A stretch of DNA of 45,423 nt from assembly GCA_030066195.1 (NCBI GenBank), contig JASJCB010000067.1, positions 1 to 45,423 of the forward strand, read 5' to 3'. Positions 16,791 through 24,749 of the stretch are shown here, in pieces. The first letter of the stretch is position 1, and each line of letters starts with the position of its first letter. The DNA comes from Acidobacteriota bacterium (GTDB taxonomy: Bacteria; Acidobacteriota; Holophagae; Acanthopleuribacterales; Acanthopleuribacteraceae). The notes under the pieces were generated by a model. That model was not told where the DNA came from, searched no databases, and worked only from the letters and a program-made list of their open reading frames with translations. The position numbers were made by a program, and so were the translations under genes.

Positions 16791-17327
16791 TCAGCTTAGA
16801 TTTCTCATCTCCAAAACGCGCCAGGCGGCAATATCGCGCCAGCCGATTTCCGCATTGCCCGGGCGAACCAGAAACAAACGGTCGCAACAAATTTCCGTGG
16901 GTGGATCCTCCACCTCGTTCTCCAATTTCTTGCGTCGGCGTAGTTCCAAATCTTTGTAGATGAGGCTGAGATGCGGCTTGAACTTGTAGGTTGAAGGTAT
17001 GTCGGCCATGGCTCTTGCCCGTTTCGCCATATCTTCCAGCGCCTCCAGTTTGTCGATTTCCAAGAAGAAGGTTTTAAAGAAATCCTTGGAATGTTTATAG
17101 CCCGTTATCGGGATCTTCAACTCCCTGAGTCCTGTTGAGCCGGCCAGTTTAGCCAACCGGCTACGCAACACCTCGTCACTGCTTTCCCGACCCGTAAACA
17201 AAGTCACATGCGGCGTAAATGCTTCTGTATCATGGTTTCTGGCCAATTCCGCGATCACCCTTCGCAGTAATTCACCATGGTATTTGTTCGGCACGAGCCA
17301 AACCGCAAAGACGTCGGTATCCGCCAT
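16791..17327 (-). CDS. 2H phosphoesterase (cyclic phosphodiesterase / 2'-5' RNA ligase-like)
   Basis: The protein has 178 residues. Two H-x-T/S motifs define the fold: TPHVTLF at about 40 and KPHLSLIY at about 120, each supplying a catalytic His and Thr/Ser. The opening FAVWLVPNKY resembles the SVWLVP start of Cpd1-type cyclic nucleotide phosphodiesterases more than bacterial ThpR. It probably opens a cyclic phosphate in a small nucleotide or RNA end. It starts 21 nt after the pyk stop, with a purine-rich AAGGGGGG site, so it is likely the second gene of a pyk operon. Confidence 0.8.
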   Translation of the reverse strand: MADTDVFAVWLVPNKYHGELLRRVIAELARNHDTEAFTPHVTLFTGRESSDEVLRSRLAKLAGSTGLRELKIPITGYKHSKDFFKTFFLEIDKLEALEDMAKRARAMADIPSTYKFKPHLSLIYKDLELRRRKKLENEVEDPPTEICCDRLFLVRPGNAEIGWRDIAAWRVLEMRNLS

Positions 17328-17348
17328 TCGCCCCCCTTGTTTTCCACC

Positions 17349-18791
17349 CTATTCAATCTCCATCACACGCATCAAATTCGTGCTTCCGGAGGTCCACAGC
17401 GGAAAACCCGAGGTAAGGATGGCCACATCACCCTTGCGCACCAACTCCAGGTCCATGATCCGCTGCTTCACTTCCTCAAACATCTCTTCGACAGAAGAGG
17501 GCTTTCGGATAAGCAAAGGGATCACCCCCCAATAGACACGCATACGGCGGGCGATGTGTTCGTGGATGGTCGCACCCACTAATAGGGAGGCCGGATGCCT
17601 TTTGGAAAGCTTCAGGGCGGAGTTGCCCGAGTTGGTAAAAGCCACCAATAATTGGGCGCCCATCAGGTTGGCGGTTTCGTGGGCGGCGGCGCTGATGCCG
17701 TCGGGAATATGGTGAATACTGCCGCGTGGAAGGGTCGGGCTCTGGTAGCGGTAAACCGGGTGAGACTCTGTTTCCTGGGCGATTTGCACCATGGTCTTGA
17801 CAGTTCTGATCGGGTAGGAGCCGGCAGCGGTTTCACCCGAAAGCATGCAGGCGTCAGTGCCGTCCAGAATGGCATTGGCAACGTCGGAAGCCTCCGCGCG
17901 GGTGGGCACCGGGGCGTCGATCATGGAATCCAACATCTGGGTGGCGGTGATCACGAATTTCCCGCCCATGTTGGAGCGCGTAATAATTTCCTTTTGAATC
18001 ATGGGCACCCGGGGGGAACCCACTTCCACGCCCAGGTCGCCGCGAGCCACCATCACGCCGTCGGAATTGCGAATGATGCCCAGCAGGTCCTTCAACGCTT
18101 CCGGCCGCTCGATCTTGGAGATGAACTGAAGGTGATGTTCACCCAGTTCATCGGCCGCTTTGCGCACCACGGTCATATCCTGAGCGTTGCGAACGAAGGA
18201 AACCGCCGCAAAATCTACTTGCAGATCTACGGCCAGCTTCAGATCCGCCAGATCTTTTTCGGTAAGACAGGGGGCGCTGATCGTGGTGTTGGGCAGGTTG
18301 ATGCCTTTACGCGGCTTCAACAGACCGCCCACCTCCACCGTGGTATGCACCTCGTTTTCTTCTAACGAATCCACGTTAAGGCACAGCCGACCGTCGTCAA
18401 TCAAGACCTTTTCTCCCACCGCAACATCCCTGGCGAAATAGGGATAGGTGGTTGTGACATGCCCCGCCCTTCCGATTGCATCACCGCTGGAGATAATCAA
18501 CCGATCGCCTTTCTTCAAAGAAATGTTTTCCTCCAACCGGCCGATGCGGATCTTAGGCCCTTGCAGGTCGAACATTATGGGGATCTCAATCTTCAGTTCC
18601 TTTGCGGCCTCGCGAACAAGGCGGGTCAATTCGATGCGGTCCTCGGGTTCGCCGTGAGAACAATTGATACGGACCAGATCCATGCCGGCCATGATCAGCG
18701 CTCTTATTTTTTCCGGCGTATTGGTGGCGGGTCCCAGGGTACAAACAATTTTGGTTCTTCGCTTTGCAAGCGGGTTGATCGATGCTGTCAT
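17349..18791 (-). CDS. pyk: Pyruvate kinase
   Basis: The protein has 480 residues, normal for the family. It converts phosphoenolpyruvate and ADP to pyruvate and ATP in glycolysis. Conserved parts include TKIVCTLGPATNTPEKI at the start, INCSHGEPEDR, FDLQGPKIRIG, SKIERPEAL with the catalytic Lys, MVARGDLGVEVG with the metal ligands, and ATQMLDSMI followed by PTRAEASDVANAILDG. The usual N-C/P-TRAE run is kept as PVPTRAE. GGAAAGGA precedes the ATG. A sigma70-like promoter lies about 55 nt upstream. The 2H phosphoesterase gene follows closely. Confidence 0.97.
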   Translation of the reverse strand: MTASINPLAKRRTKIVCTLGPATNTPEKIRALIMAGMDLVRINCSHGEPEDRIELTRLVREAAKELKIEIPIMFDLQGPKIRIGRLEENISLKKGDRLIISSGDAIGRAGHVTTTYPYFARDVAVGEKVLIDDGRLCLNVDSLEENEVHTTVEVGGLLKPRKGINLPNTTISAPCLTEKDLADLKLAVDLQVDFAAVSFVRNAQDMTVVRKAADELGEHHLQFISKIERPEALKDLLGIIRNSDGVMVARGDLGVEVGSPRVPMIQKEIITRSNMGGKFVITATQMLDSMIDAPVPTRAEASDVANAILDGTDACMLSGETAAGSYPIRTVKTMVQIAQETESHPVYRYQSPTLPRGSIHHIPDGISAAAHETANLMGAQLLVAFTNSGNSALKLSKRHPASLLVGATIHEHIARRMRVYWGVIPLLIRKPSSVEEMFEEVKQRIMDLELVRKGDVAILTSGFPLWTSGSTNLMRVMEIE

Positions 18792-18842
18792 GGTGTGCCG
18801 TCCTTTCCACGGTTAGGTCTACCGAGCGGTAAACCGATCAAC

Positions 18843-18872
18843 ATTATAAACGGGAAGAGCCCCCCGTGGTAA
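18843..18872 (-). promoter_or_regulatory. Promoter of pyk
   Basis: On the minus strand, TTACCA (18872-18867) and a perfect TATAAT (18848-18843) are separated by 18 nt, about 50 nt before the pyk ATG. Confidence 0.65.
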
Positions 18873-18886
18873 GACCGATCATGAAA

Positions 18887-18908
18887 AAACCTAATATTCA
18901 TTAGGTTT
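18887..18908. repeat. AT-rich perfect hairpin upstream of pyk
   Basis: AAACCTAAT (18887-18895) and ATTAGGTTT (18900-18908) form a perfect 9-bp inverted repeat with a four-base loop, just upstream of the pyk -35 box. On the minus strand a T-run follows, so it could stop stray leftward transcription. Its position also suits an operator. Confidence 0.6.
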
Positions 18909-18984
18909 CAATTGGAAAAAGTCGCAAAAAAGCCTCTAATCATTGATGTTAATCGGCATTCGTCCAGGTTATTTTCCAAAGTGG

Positions 18985-19013
18985 TTGAAATTCAGCGTCG
19001 GCTCGACAATAAT
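18985..19013 (+). promoter_or_regulatory. Candidate promoter of the Fis-like gene
   Basis: TTGAAA (18985-18990) and AATAAT (19008-19013) are separated by 17 nt. This would give a leader of about 210 nt before the chosen Fis-like start at 19233. No riboswitch or ORF was recognised in that leader. Confidence 0.5.
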
Positions 19014-19232
19014 AAAGGCTCAGTCATCATTCAGTTTCTGCCTCGCCTCGGACACTCTTGAATGATTGCGTGGATGTCCTGTCTCTACCCAAAATCCGCG
19101 ATCGATATGACGCGTCGTAGAAAACCGCATGGTGTCCTGCCTTTTCTGGTTGACCAGAGCTGGTTCCATACAAATAATATCAGGCCGGTTGAACAGAGAG
19201 CCGTTTTCCCAATTCAGACCATGAAGAGATCC

Positions 19233-19508
19233 ATGCAAAAAAATATCCCCCAATCATTTGAGCCCGGACTAAATCATCGCTTTTCAGAACAGCTGCATCA
19301 CAAACTCGATCATCTGGTTCGCGCCCTGGTGAGCAACGATATCGACCTGCAGTTTGCCAAACAGCAGTTGGAACACGCCTATATTCGTGAAGTGCTGAAG
19401 GCCCATCAGGGTAATATCGGGCGAACCGCCCAAGCCTTGGGTGTCCATCGCAATACCCTCTCCAAGCGCATCAAAGACCTTAAGATCGATATTCCTAAAT
19501 CCAAGTGA
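19233..19508 (+). CDS. Fis-like HTH DNA-binding protein
   Basis: The protein has about 91 residues from the ATG at 19233 (AAGAGA upstream); ATG 19221 is a close alternative. The frame also opens at 19062, but that stretch has no ribosome-binding site and no protein-like composition. The C-terminus is the Fis/NtrC helix-turn-helix: YIREVLKAHQGNIGRTAQA, then LGVHRNTLSKRIKDL. The N-terminal half is helical and could dimerise, as in Fis. It has no sigma54 ATPase domain, so it is a small nucleoid or transcription regulator rather than an enhancer-binding protein. The next gene begins seven bases after its stop, suggesting translational coupling. Confidence 0.8.
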   Translation: MQKNIPQSFEPGLNHRFSEQLHHKLDHLVRALVSNDIDLQFAKQQLEHAYIREVLKAHQGNIGRTAQALGVHRNTLSKRIKDLKIDIPKSK

Positions 19509-19515
19509 GGTGCCC

Positions 19516-20244
19516 GTGAAGGTCGAAGCTTCTCCGATAGCTGTCATTCTGTTGCTTATGATTGGATCGACCGCCTGTGACAAAAAAGCCCGGTTGGATA
19601 TCCAAGATTTGGATGAGCGTGTTTCCGAATTGGAATTGCGGGTTCGCGAAAACGAGGCGCGTCTTTACAGGCAGTTAGAGGAGCGAGTTGCTCAGCAAAA
19701 CGCGCAACCGGAAACGCGGCCCATGCCCGCGGAGGAACCGGAAGAAGACAATCCGCCGGCTGAAGAAGAGGCGGCCGATGTGCCCGTTGAAGATCCGGAA
19801 CCCGTGGAAGAAGTCATGGAGCCGATGCCCGAGCCGGAAAAAAAGGAAGACAACCCCCCCGAAACCCTGGTCGAGGGTGACTTTGACGTGTTGACCGTTT
19901 ACCAAAAAGCCTACCGGGATCTGGAGGCGATGAAATATGAAGAGGCCGAAGCCGGTTTTCGCTCCATAACCGAACGCGCTCCCGAGCACAAATACGCCCC
20001 CAACGCCATGTACTGGCTGGGCGAGGTGTCTTACAGCCAATACAATTTCAATCATGCCATTGTTATTTTCCAGCGTGTGTTGTCCCAGTACCCCGATTCC
20101 AACAAGGCCCCCGACGCCCTGCTGAAATTGGCCATGTCACGGGATCGCTTGGGACAACATGAAGAAGCCATGGACGATTACCGCCGCGTGATCGAACGTT
20201 ATCCCGAAACCAACGCCGCGAAACTGGCCAAAACCAGGCTCTGA
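19516..20244 (+). CDS. cpoB: CpoB/YbgF-like Tol-Pal-associated lipoprotein with TPR domain
   Basis: The protein has about 242 residues from the GTG at 19516 (GTGAGG five bases before). A lipoprotein signal ends in IGSTAC, so Cys would be acylated. A heptad coiled coil follows (DIQDLDERVSELELRVREN), as in the trimerising N-terminus of YbgF. Next come a Pro/Glu-rich linker of about 60 residues and C-terminal TPR repeats (YWLGEVSYSQYNFNHAIVIF and DALLKLAMSRDRLGQHEEAM). CpoB coordinates outer-membrane constriction with peptidoglycan synthesis through the Tol-Pal system. tolB and pal are not adjacent here. The acidic linker is longer than in E. coli. Confidence 0.82.
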   Translation: MKVEASPIAVILLLMIGSTACDKKARLDIQDLDERVSELELRVRENEARLYRQLEERVAQQNAQPETRPMPAEEPEEDNPPAEEEAADVPVEDPEPVEEVMEPMPEPEKKEDNPPETLVEGDFDVLTVYQKAYRDLEAMKYEEAEAGFRSITERAPEHKYAPNAMYWLGEVSYSQYNFNHAIVIFQRVLSQYPDSNKAPDALLKLAMSRDRLGQHEEAMDDYRRVIERYPETNAAKLAKTRL

Positions 20245-20247
20245 ATC

Positions 20248-21483
20248 TTATGAGGCACACGGAGTGTCGACATCCTCGACAAACCCGCATTGCCGATAGT
20301 AGCGCAGCATCCGGCTGTAATAGGCCGCGTCCATCTGGGGAAACGCGGGTTTTCCGGAGAGCGCCTCTCGGGTATTGCGAGAAAAAGCCCTAGGCGGTTT
20401 TACCGTGGAAGACGCCAGACGAATGCGACCGAAGGATTGCCAATCGGGATAGATCGGTTCTCGCCCCAAAGCCGCGCCCGGCGTGTCGGACCATTCCTCG
20501 GGGGAAACAATGGAAAGCGGAAAGCCTTCTTCACCGGCAGCGGTCGGCAACGCATCTGTCGGCGCCGGTTTCGGCGGAAGCATGTGGTAGGTTTTGCCTC
20601 TTGCCCGGAAATGTTGCGACAATTGAAACACCGCGGCGCAAATATAGTCCACGGGCGCCGGATTGAATCGGTTCTCGGGATTGGGAAATCGTCCCAGTTT
20701 CAGCGATGCCCGAATCAAGGCGGCTTCCAAGTCGCGTGTATTGGCCGCACCGCTTCGGCTATGGCCGGATACCGAACCCAAGCGGTAGATATTACAAGGT
20801 AAGCCGCGGTCTTGGGCTTGCCGCACCAGGCGTTCGGCCGCCCATTTGCCCAGGGCAAACCCATTGCCTTTGTCGGGCAATCCATCCAAGACGTCGTCCT
20901 CGGTCCAGGTGTCACGGTCACTGAAGAGAGGCAGCCCGAACACGCTCATGCAGGAAATATGGTGATAGAGTTGGATGCGCCCCTTACAAGCCAATCGCAA
21001 TAATTCTTTGGTTCCATTCAATATCACCGGTCTCAGCGTCGAATAAGATTGCCCGGCGTTGGTTTGGGGCATGATGCCGTAGATGGCATCGACCTCGGAG
21101 GCCAGGCGATTGAAAAAACCATGGCCTAAACCCAAACGCGGCAGGGATAAATCACCGGCAATCGGAATCACCCGATTCTCCGGGGGCGGACTCAAATGAA
21201 ATCGGTTCAATGCCTCTCCGAGTCTCCCGACTGCCTCTCGATCGTTTCCCGCCCTGACCAGGCAATACACTCTGGCGAAGGTGCGCCGCAGCAACTCATC
21301 CAAAAGGTGTGCGCCGATGAAACCGGTCGCGCCGGTTAGCAATACAACGGCGGGTTGCCCACTACTGACATCGAGAGAAGACGGCGGTTTGATGTTCTGG
21401 TCGAGCTGAACATCATCTCCAAGACTTGCTAAAACATCGGCTCCCGTGTCCAACATCGACTGGTGATCAAAAAAGAGGCTCAT
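20248..21483 (-). CDS. Stand-alone thioester reductase-like protein (extended SDR) with Tyr-to-Phe change
   Basis: The protein has 411 residues. After a ~45-residue N-terminus comes the NAD(P)-binding turn LLTGATGFIGAHLLDELLRR and the family segment LNGTKELLRLA, as in reductase domains that release NRPS/PKS chains as aldehydes or alcohols, and in male-sterility fatty acyl reductases. The usual catalytic Tyr-x-x-x-Lys reads Phe209-A-L-G-Lys213 (codon TTT at 20859-20857), so the proton-donating Tyr is absent. No carrier or adenylation domain is fused. Its stop lies three bases from the cpoB stop, in convergent orientation. It could act in trans for the PKS cluster 10 kb away, have altered chemistry, or be inactive. 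Confidence 0.8.
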   Translation of the reverse strand: MSLFFDHQSMLDTGADVLASLGDDVQLDQNIKPPSSLDVSSGQPAVVLLTGATGFIGAHLLDELLRRTFARVYCLVRAGNDREAVGRLGEALNRFHLSPPPENRVIPIAGDLSLPRLGLGHGFFNRLASEVDAIYGIMPQTNAGQSYSTLRPVILNGTKELLRLACKGRIQLYHHISCMSVFGLPLFSDRDTWTEDDVLDGLPDKGNGFALGKWAAERLVRQAQDRGLPCNIYRLGSVSGHSRSGAANTRDLEAALIRASLKLGRFPNPENRFNPAPVDYICAAVFQLSQHFRARGKTYHMLPPKPAPTDALPTAAGEEGFPLSIVSPEEWSDTPGAALGREPIYPDWQSFGRIRLASSTVKPPRAFSRNTREALSGKPAFPQMDAAYYSRMLRYYRQCGFVEDVDTPCAS

Positions 21484-21743
21484 CTAATGCTCCGGCCGCA
21501 TGTGGCCATACTAATTTACATGAAAAAAAGATAATTTGCAACTATTTGATAAAAATAACCGGATAGAAAAGACGTCTCTGCGAATAAATGATCCCCATCT
21601 GATTCAAATGCAGAGATACGCTGGAGAGAGAAGTCGCTAAAAACCGGAACGACTGTCACAGTTCGGTAAGGTTTTCATACTTTCAAGACACTGTAATTCA
21701 AATTGTGCTTACAATTAGGACCAATCATCCAGGGAGGAGCGTC

Positions 21744-22121
21744 ATGGGTTTGTTAAGCGGACTGCTGGGGAATGCATCCGAGATCGATGCGTCCAAAATC
21801 GAAAAACAATTCGAGCTTGTACTGGTACAGGGCGAACGAGTGGAAAAAGCCTATAAATTGATTCGCGACCTGCTGGTCTTCACCAATAAACGCCTCGTTT
21901 TGGTAGACAAGCAGGGCCTGACCGGGAAGAAGCAGCAGTTCACCTCCATCCCCTACAAGAGCATCGTGCGCTTCAGCAAGGAAACAAGTGGACATTTCGA
22001 TCTGGATGCCGAGATAAAAATCTGGTTGTCCAGTACCGATGAACCGATCAGCTTGGAGTTCAAGAAAAACAAAAACGTCCACGAAATCTATCTCGTACTG
22101 AGCGGTTATGTCTTGAATTGA
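21744..22121 (+). CDS. Bacterial PH-domain protein
   Basis: The protein has 125 residues from the ATG at 21744 with an excellent GGGAGGAG site; the frame opens earlier at 21705 without one. It carries a bacterial pleckstrin-homology-like domain: strands around YKLIRDLLVFTNKRLVLVDK, QFTSIPYKSIVRFSKE and EIKIWLSS, and a final helix VHEIYLVLSGYVL. There is no membrane segment. Bacterial PH proteins of this size are widespread and poorly understood, with roles proposed in stress and membrane binding. An AATTGT/ACAATT inverted repeat lies at about 21700-21715. The 260-bp gap to the thioester reductase gene must hold two divergent promoters that I could not place. Confidence 0.8.
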   Translation: MGLLSGLLGNASEIDASKIEKQFELVLVQGERVEKAYKLIRDLLVFTNKRLVLVDKQGLTGKKQQFTSIPYKSIVRFSKETSGHFDLDAEIKIWLSSTDEPISLEFKKNKNVHEIYLVLSGYVLN

Positions 22122-22128
22122 GACGTCT

Positions 22129-22329
22129 AGCGAGGCACGCCTCAGACCATCAAGGCATGTCGAGGATTGACTGCCGGGCGTACCTCGCTGTTGCAAGTGT
22201 CAAGTGGCCGGCTGCAAGAACAGCAAAAACTGATGTTTTTCTTAAAACTTGTCACTGGTAACTTGCAACTGCCGCCTTGGTGGGGAAAAACTTGACGCGT
22301 TTTTCAAGAAGTGACTCCCCAAGGCGGCT
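22129..22329. repeat. Three abutting inverted repeats between convergent genes
   Basis: Three stem-loops lie end to end. IR1 pairs 22129-22141 with 22177-22189 (13 bp, one wobble). IR2 pairs GTTGCAAGT (22190-22198) with ACTTGCAAC (22261-22269), with further pairing inside and a central AAAAAC-TGAT-GTTTTT. IR3 pairs GCCGCCTTGG (22271-22280) with CCAAGGCGGC (22319-22328), touching the stop codon of the leftward gene. IR3 contains a small CTTGA/TCAAG stem followed by T's on the minus strand, so it may terminate that gene. The arrangement resembles REP-like or non-autonomous hairpin elements; no other exact copy was seen in the window. Confidence 0.6.
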
Positions 22330-24223
22330 AGATCAAGCCTTGTGAAAAATCCATCCCCTGCTTCATCTGTTGTCGTGCCGGCTTGGGATAAACCAGTTCC
22401 TTGAAATGATCGGGAGATTTATAGGCCGAATAGGGCGATCCCATCACCGCCTCGCGGGTGGGCAGGGCATCCGCGCGGCTCTTCTGGAGAATCAAGGCGG
22501 CCAGATGTTTCCAGGCATCTCGCGGCGGTGCATTGCGCAGGAGTGAGGCCGCGTTGGAATGTCGCGAATCGATGCGGAAAACCCTGTGCGTGGGCAGCGG
22601 CGCATTAAGTTCGTCCAGTGCCAGATCCATGATCAGATAGGGCTTGCTTCCCTCGGCTCGAATAACCCCCGCAACCACATTGGTGATCTGATGAAAGGCC
22701 AACGATCTTTTGCCGCCGTCGTTGGTGGCCAATTGCAGGTCGTCTTCCAGAACACCTGTAAGCCGAGCTGAAATAATCTCCAAATTACTTTCCTCCTCCA
22801 CGGTCGGGTCCTGGAGTTTTTCGGAAAGTTCGATCCGGTTATCGCCCGGCACGATAGATTGGCGCTGTAATTTCAGGTGAGCCTGTTCCTTTGGATCCAG
22901 CTTCAGGGTTTCCAGGCTGTCGATAACCCGGTTGGCGGCTTGCCCGTTGGTTTCCACGGCCAGGTTCAATAGCTTGTAAGCGTCTTTCTTTTTCAGGCGC
23001 GCCGGATTGACCGCCATATCACCGACCACCATCGAGCAGGCGTCCTTCAGGCCGTGAAGATGAAGAGCCTCAGCCAGTTTCAGGCTCAATTCAAAGGGGA
23101 CCGGCTGACCGCCCACCTCGCGGTGCAGGCGTTCCCAGCAGTGAACGGCCTCGTTCCATTGACCGGTAACCGTTGCGGAGCCGATCAACTGAACACCGGA
23201 TCTCACCATGTCTTTGGTCGACCCCGCGGCCACGGCGGCGTCCCACCAACGCTCCTGGTGATCCATGGTGCTGCTCTTGCGGTTGCCGAGCGAACGCGCT
23301 TTTTTCAGTTTCCTTTTGAGGTGCTTCGGTACACCTTTGGGTCCCGGGTGATTGATGAAATCGACTTCTTCAACGGCGATGGAACGGCCGAGATAGACGG
23401 CGGTAAGGTTACAAAGAACCAGGGGAACCAAACCGGCAATCAGGGTAACACCCAGCTCCAGATAGGAGGCTTCCAGCGCATAGAAGGCATAGAACAAGAC
23501 AGTCAGGGTGCCCGCCATGATCAGGAAAAAGGCATATTTCGGAGCATTCACCACCGTGCGACGGGCGATCCAATTGATCAGAAGGGAACCCACCCAGGCA
23601 ACCAACCAGAGACCCAAACCGGCCAGGAAAACGGCCAGAGAGACCATGTAACCATGTAACCCGAAATTGCTGAACCTTGGCTCGCCCAGATCTTGAAAAC
23701 TAACGACGAAATTGTCGAATTCGTCAGGGACACTGCCGTCCGGCGCCGAGACCTGGAAGAGCATGGTTTTGCCGATGGCCGGATAAATAACGGCCTTGTT
23801 CGTCACGTTGCGTTTACCGAACTTCATATTGTAGACGACCTGTTGGGCGCCCGGACCCGGGTCCTTGCTCGGCTCGAACTCCAGGTTGAAACGGGAGTTT
23901 TTGATATTGGTCAGGAAATCGGCCAGTTCATTCGGACTGAGTTCTCCCCGGTATTTGGTAGAGACATGAACCTGCATAAAGGGTTCGCCTTCACCCTTGG
24001 TGGTTGCCCAGGTGTTGGGCCGTGAGGTGTCGCGATGCCAGGTCCAGCCTCGGGGCGCCTTCACCGAGAAATTGAATCTCTTGCTGACCAACTCCCGGCC
24101 GTTCACCATGGATTTCGGCGCTTTCGGCATTTTGTGGACCTGTGCGATCAGCGGCGCCGCGACGGCCGATAATAGAACGAAACAACCAAATCGCTTAAAA
24201 CCCGACATCAAGTATTTGTGCAC
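22328..24223 (-). CDS. Unrecognised multi-domain membrane protein
   Basis: The protein has 631 residues, starting with GTG behind a GGAAGG-type site; ATG 24208 is the alternative. It has a signal peptide (about 1-28) and an exported domain at about 40-185 with PsbP/DUF1795-like features (KRFNFSVKAPRGWTWH). About four membrane helices follow at 195-300, then a basic stretch (GVPKHLKRKLKKARSLGNRK). The cytoplasmic part is helical and repeat-like at about 330-460 (ELSLKLAEALHLHGLKDAC), with a C-terminal mixed alpha/beta domain. No catalytic motif is evident. The topology suggests a protein linking the periplasm to a cytoplasmic repeat domain. I do not recognise the full architecture. Confidence 0.7.
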   Translation of the reverse strand: MHKYLMSGFKRFGCFVLLSAVAAPLIAQVHKMPKAPKSMVNGRELVSKRFNFSVKAPRGWTWHRDTSRPNTWATTKGEGEPFMQVHVSTKYRGELSPNELADFLTNIKNSRFNLEFEPSKDPGPGAQQVVYNMKFGKRNVTNKAVIYPAIGKTMLFQVSAPDGSVPDEFDNFVVSFQDLGEPRFSNFGLHGYMVSLAVFLAGLGLWLVAWVGSLLINWIARRTVVNAPKYAFFLIMAGTLTVLFYAFYALEASYLELGVTLIAGLVPLVLCNLTAVYLGRSIAVEEVDFINHPGPKGVPKHLKRKLKKARSLGNRKSSTMDHQERWWDAAVAAGSTKDMVRSGVQLIGSATVTGQWNEAVHCWERLHREVGGQPVPFELSLKLAEALHLHGLKDACSMVVGDMAVNPARLKKKDAYKLLNLAVETNGQAANRVIDSLETLKLDPKEQAHLKLQRQSIVPGDNRIELSEKLQDPTVEEESNLEIISARLTGVLEDDLQLATNDGGKRSLAFHQITNVVAGVIRAEGSKPYLIMDLALDELNAPLPTHRVFRIDSRHSNAASLLRNAPPRDAWKHLAALILQKSRADALPTREAVMGSPYSAYKSPDHFKELVYPKPARQQMKQGMDFSQGLI

Positions 24224-24749
24224 GGAACCTTCCTTCCTACCATCTCATTCCCATAAAACGAAATCTGCTCGGGCATCGGCTCAATTTCAAGTGGAAAGTT
24301 GGGTCGGCCCTTCGATTCTTCTACCCTAACCAATGATCCTGGAAATGCGGGTTGCAGCCGGTCGATACCGGCGGCCGGCGCAAGGGACATACCTGTATGA
24401 TATCGTCAAAAAGTACTGAAAGCTGAATCGTCAAATGAGGAATCGGGTTGTCGTCAAAATCGAGGGAATTTGCAGATGGTCATTTGATTATGCCCTCCCG
24501 GGAAGGCTTGAGTCAAATCAGGGGTTTTGCGAAGCGGCAACACGCCGAAAAACAGGACAAGCGCCATTTTCATGCGCCAAATATGATGCACATCCAGGGA
24601 ATTATGTACGTCGGATCAAGTCCCGCTCCTTCCGAAAATTGGCAAGACAAGGCTTGTAAGTTCATGCTAATATTGGAACTATCATTAGGTAGGTAACTAG
24701 AAAAGCCAGAAATCTCCTGAGCCGACCGGGGCGCCCTGGAAGTAAAATT
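24224..24749. other. 525-bp intergenic region before the kinase-PKS genes
   Basis: This gap separates divergent genes and should carry control of the PKS operon. TCGTCAAA occurs three times between about 24404 and 24460, and TCAAATGA (about 24432) is inverted as TCATTTGA (about 24479). A small ACAAG-G-CTTGT palindrome lies near 24650. Short reading frames here lack ribosome-binding sites and recognisable motifs. No clean -35/-10 pair was found. Confidence 0.35.

Noticed and set aside
19062..19232. N-terminal extension of the Fis-like protein from the ATG at 19062
   Set aside because: No ribosome-binding site and a composition unlike a folded domain; the ~91-residue version matches the usual Fis size.
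22328..22340. Overlap of IR3 with the end of the membrane protein gene as evidence of insertion
   Set aside because: The overlap is one base of the stop codon; the protein's end cannot be shown to be truncated by it.
24435..24696. Short plus-strand frames before the kinase gene
   Set aside because: They overlap each other in different frames, lack ribosome-binding sites and show no motifs.
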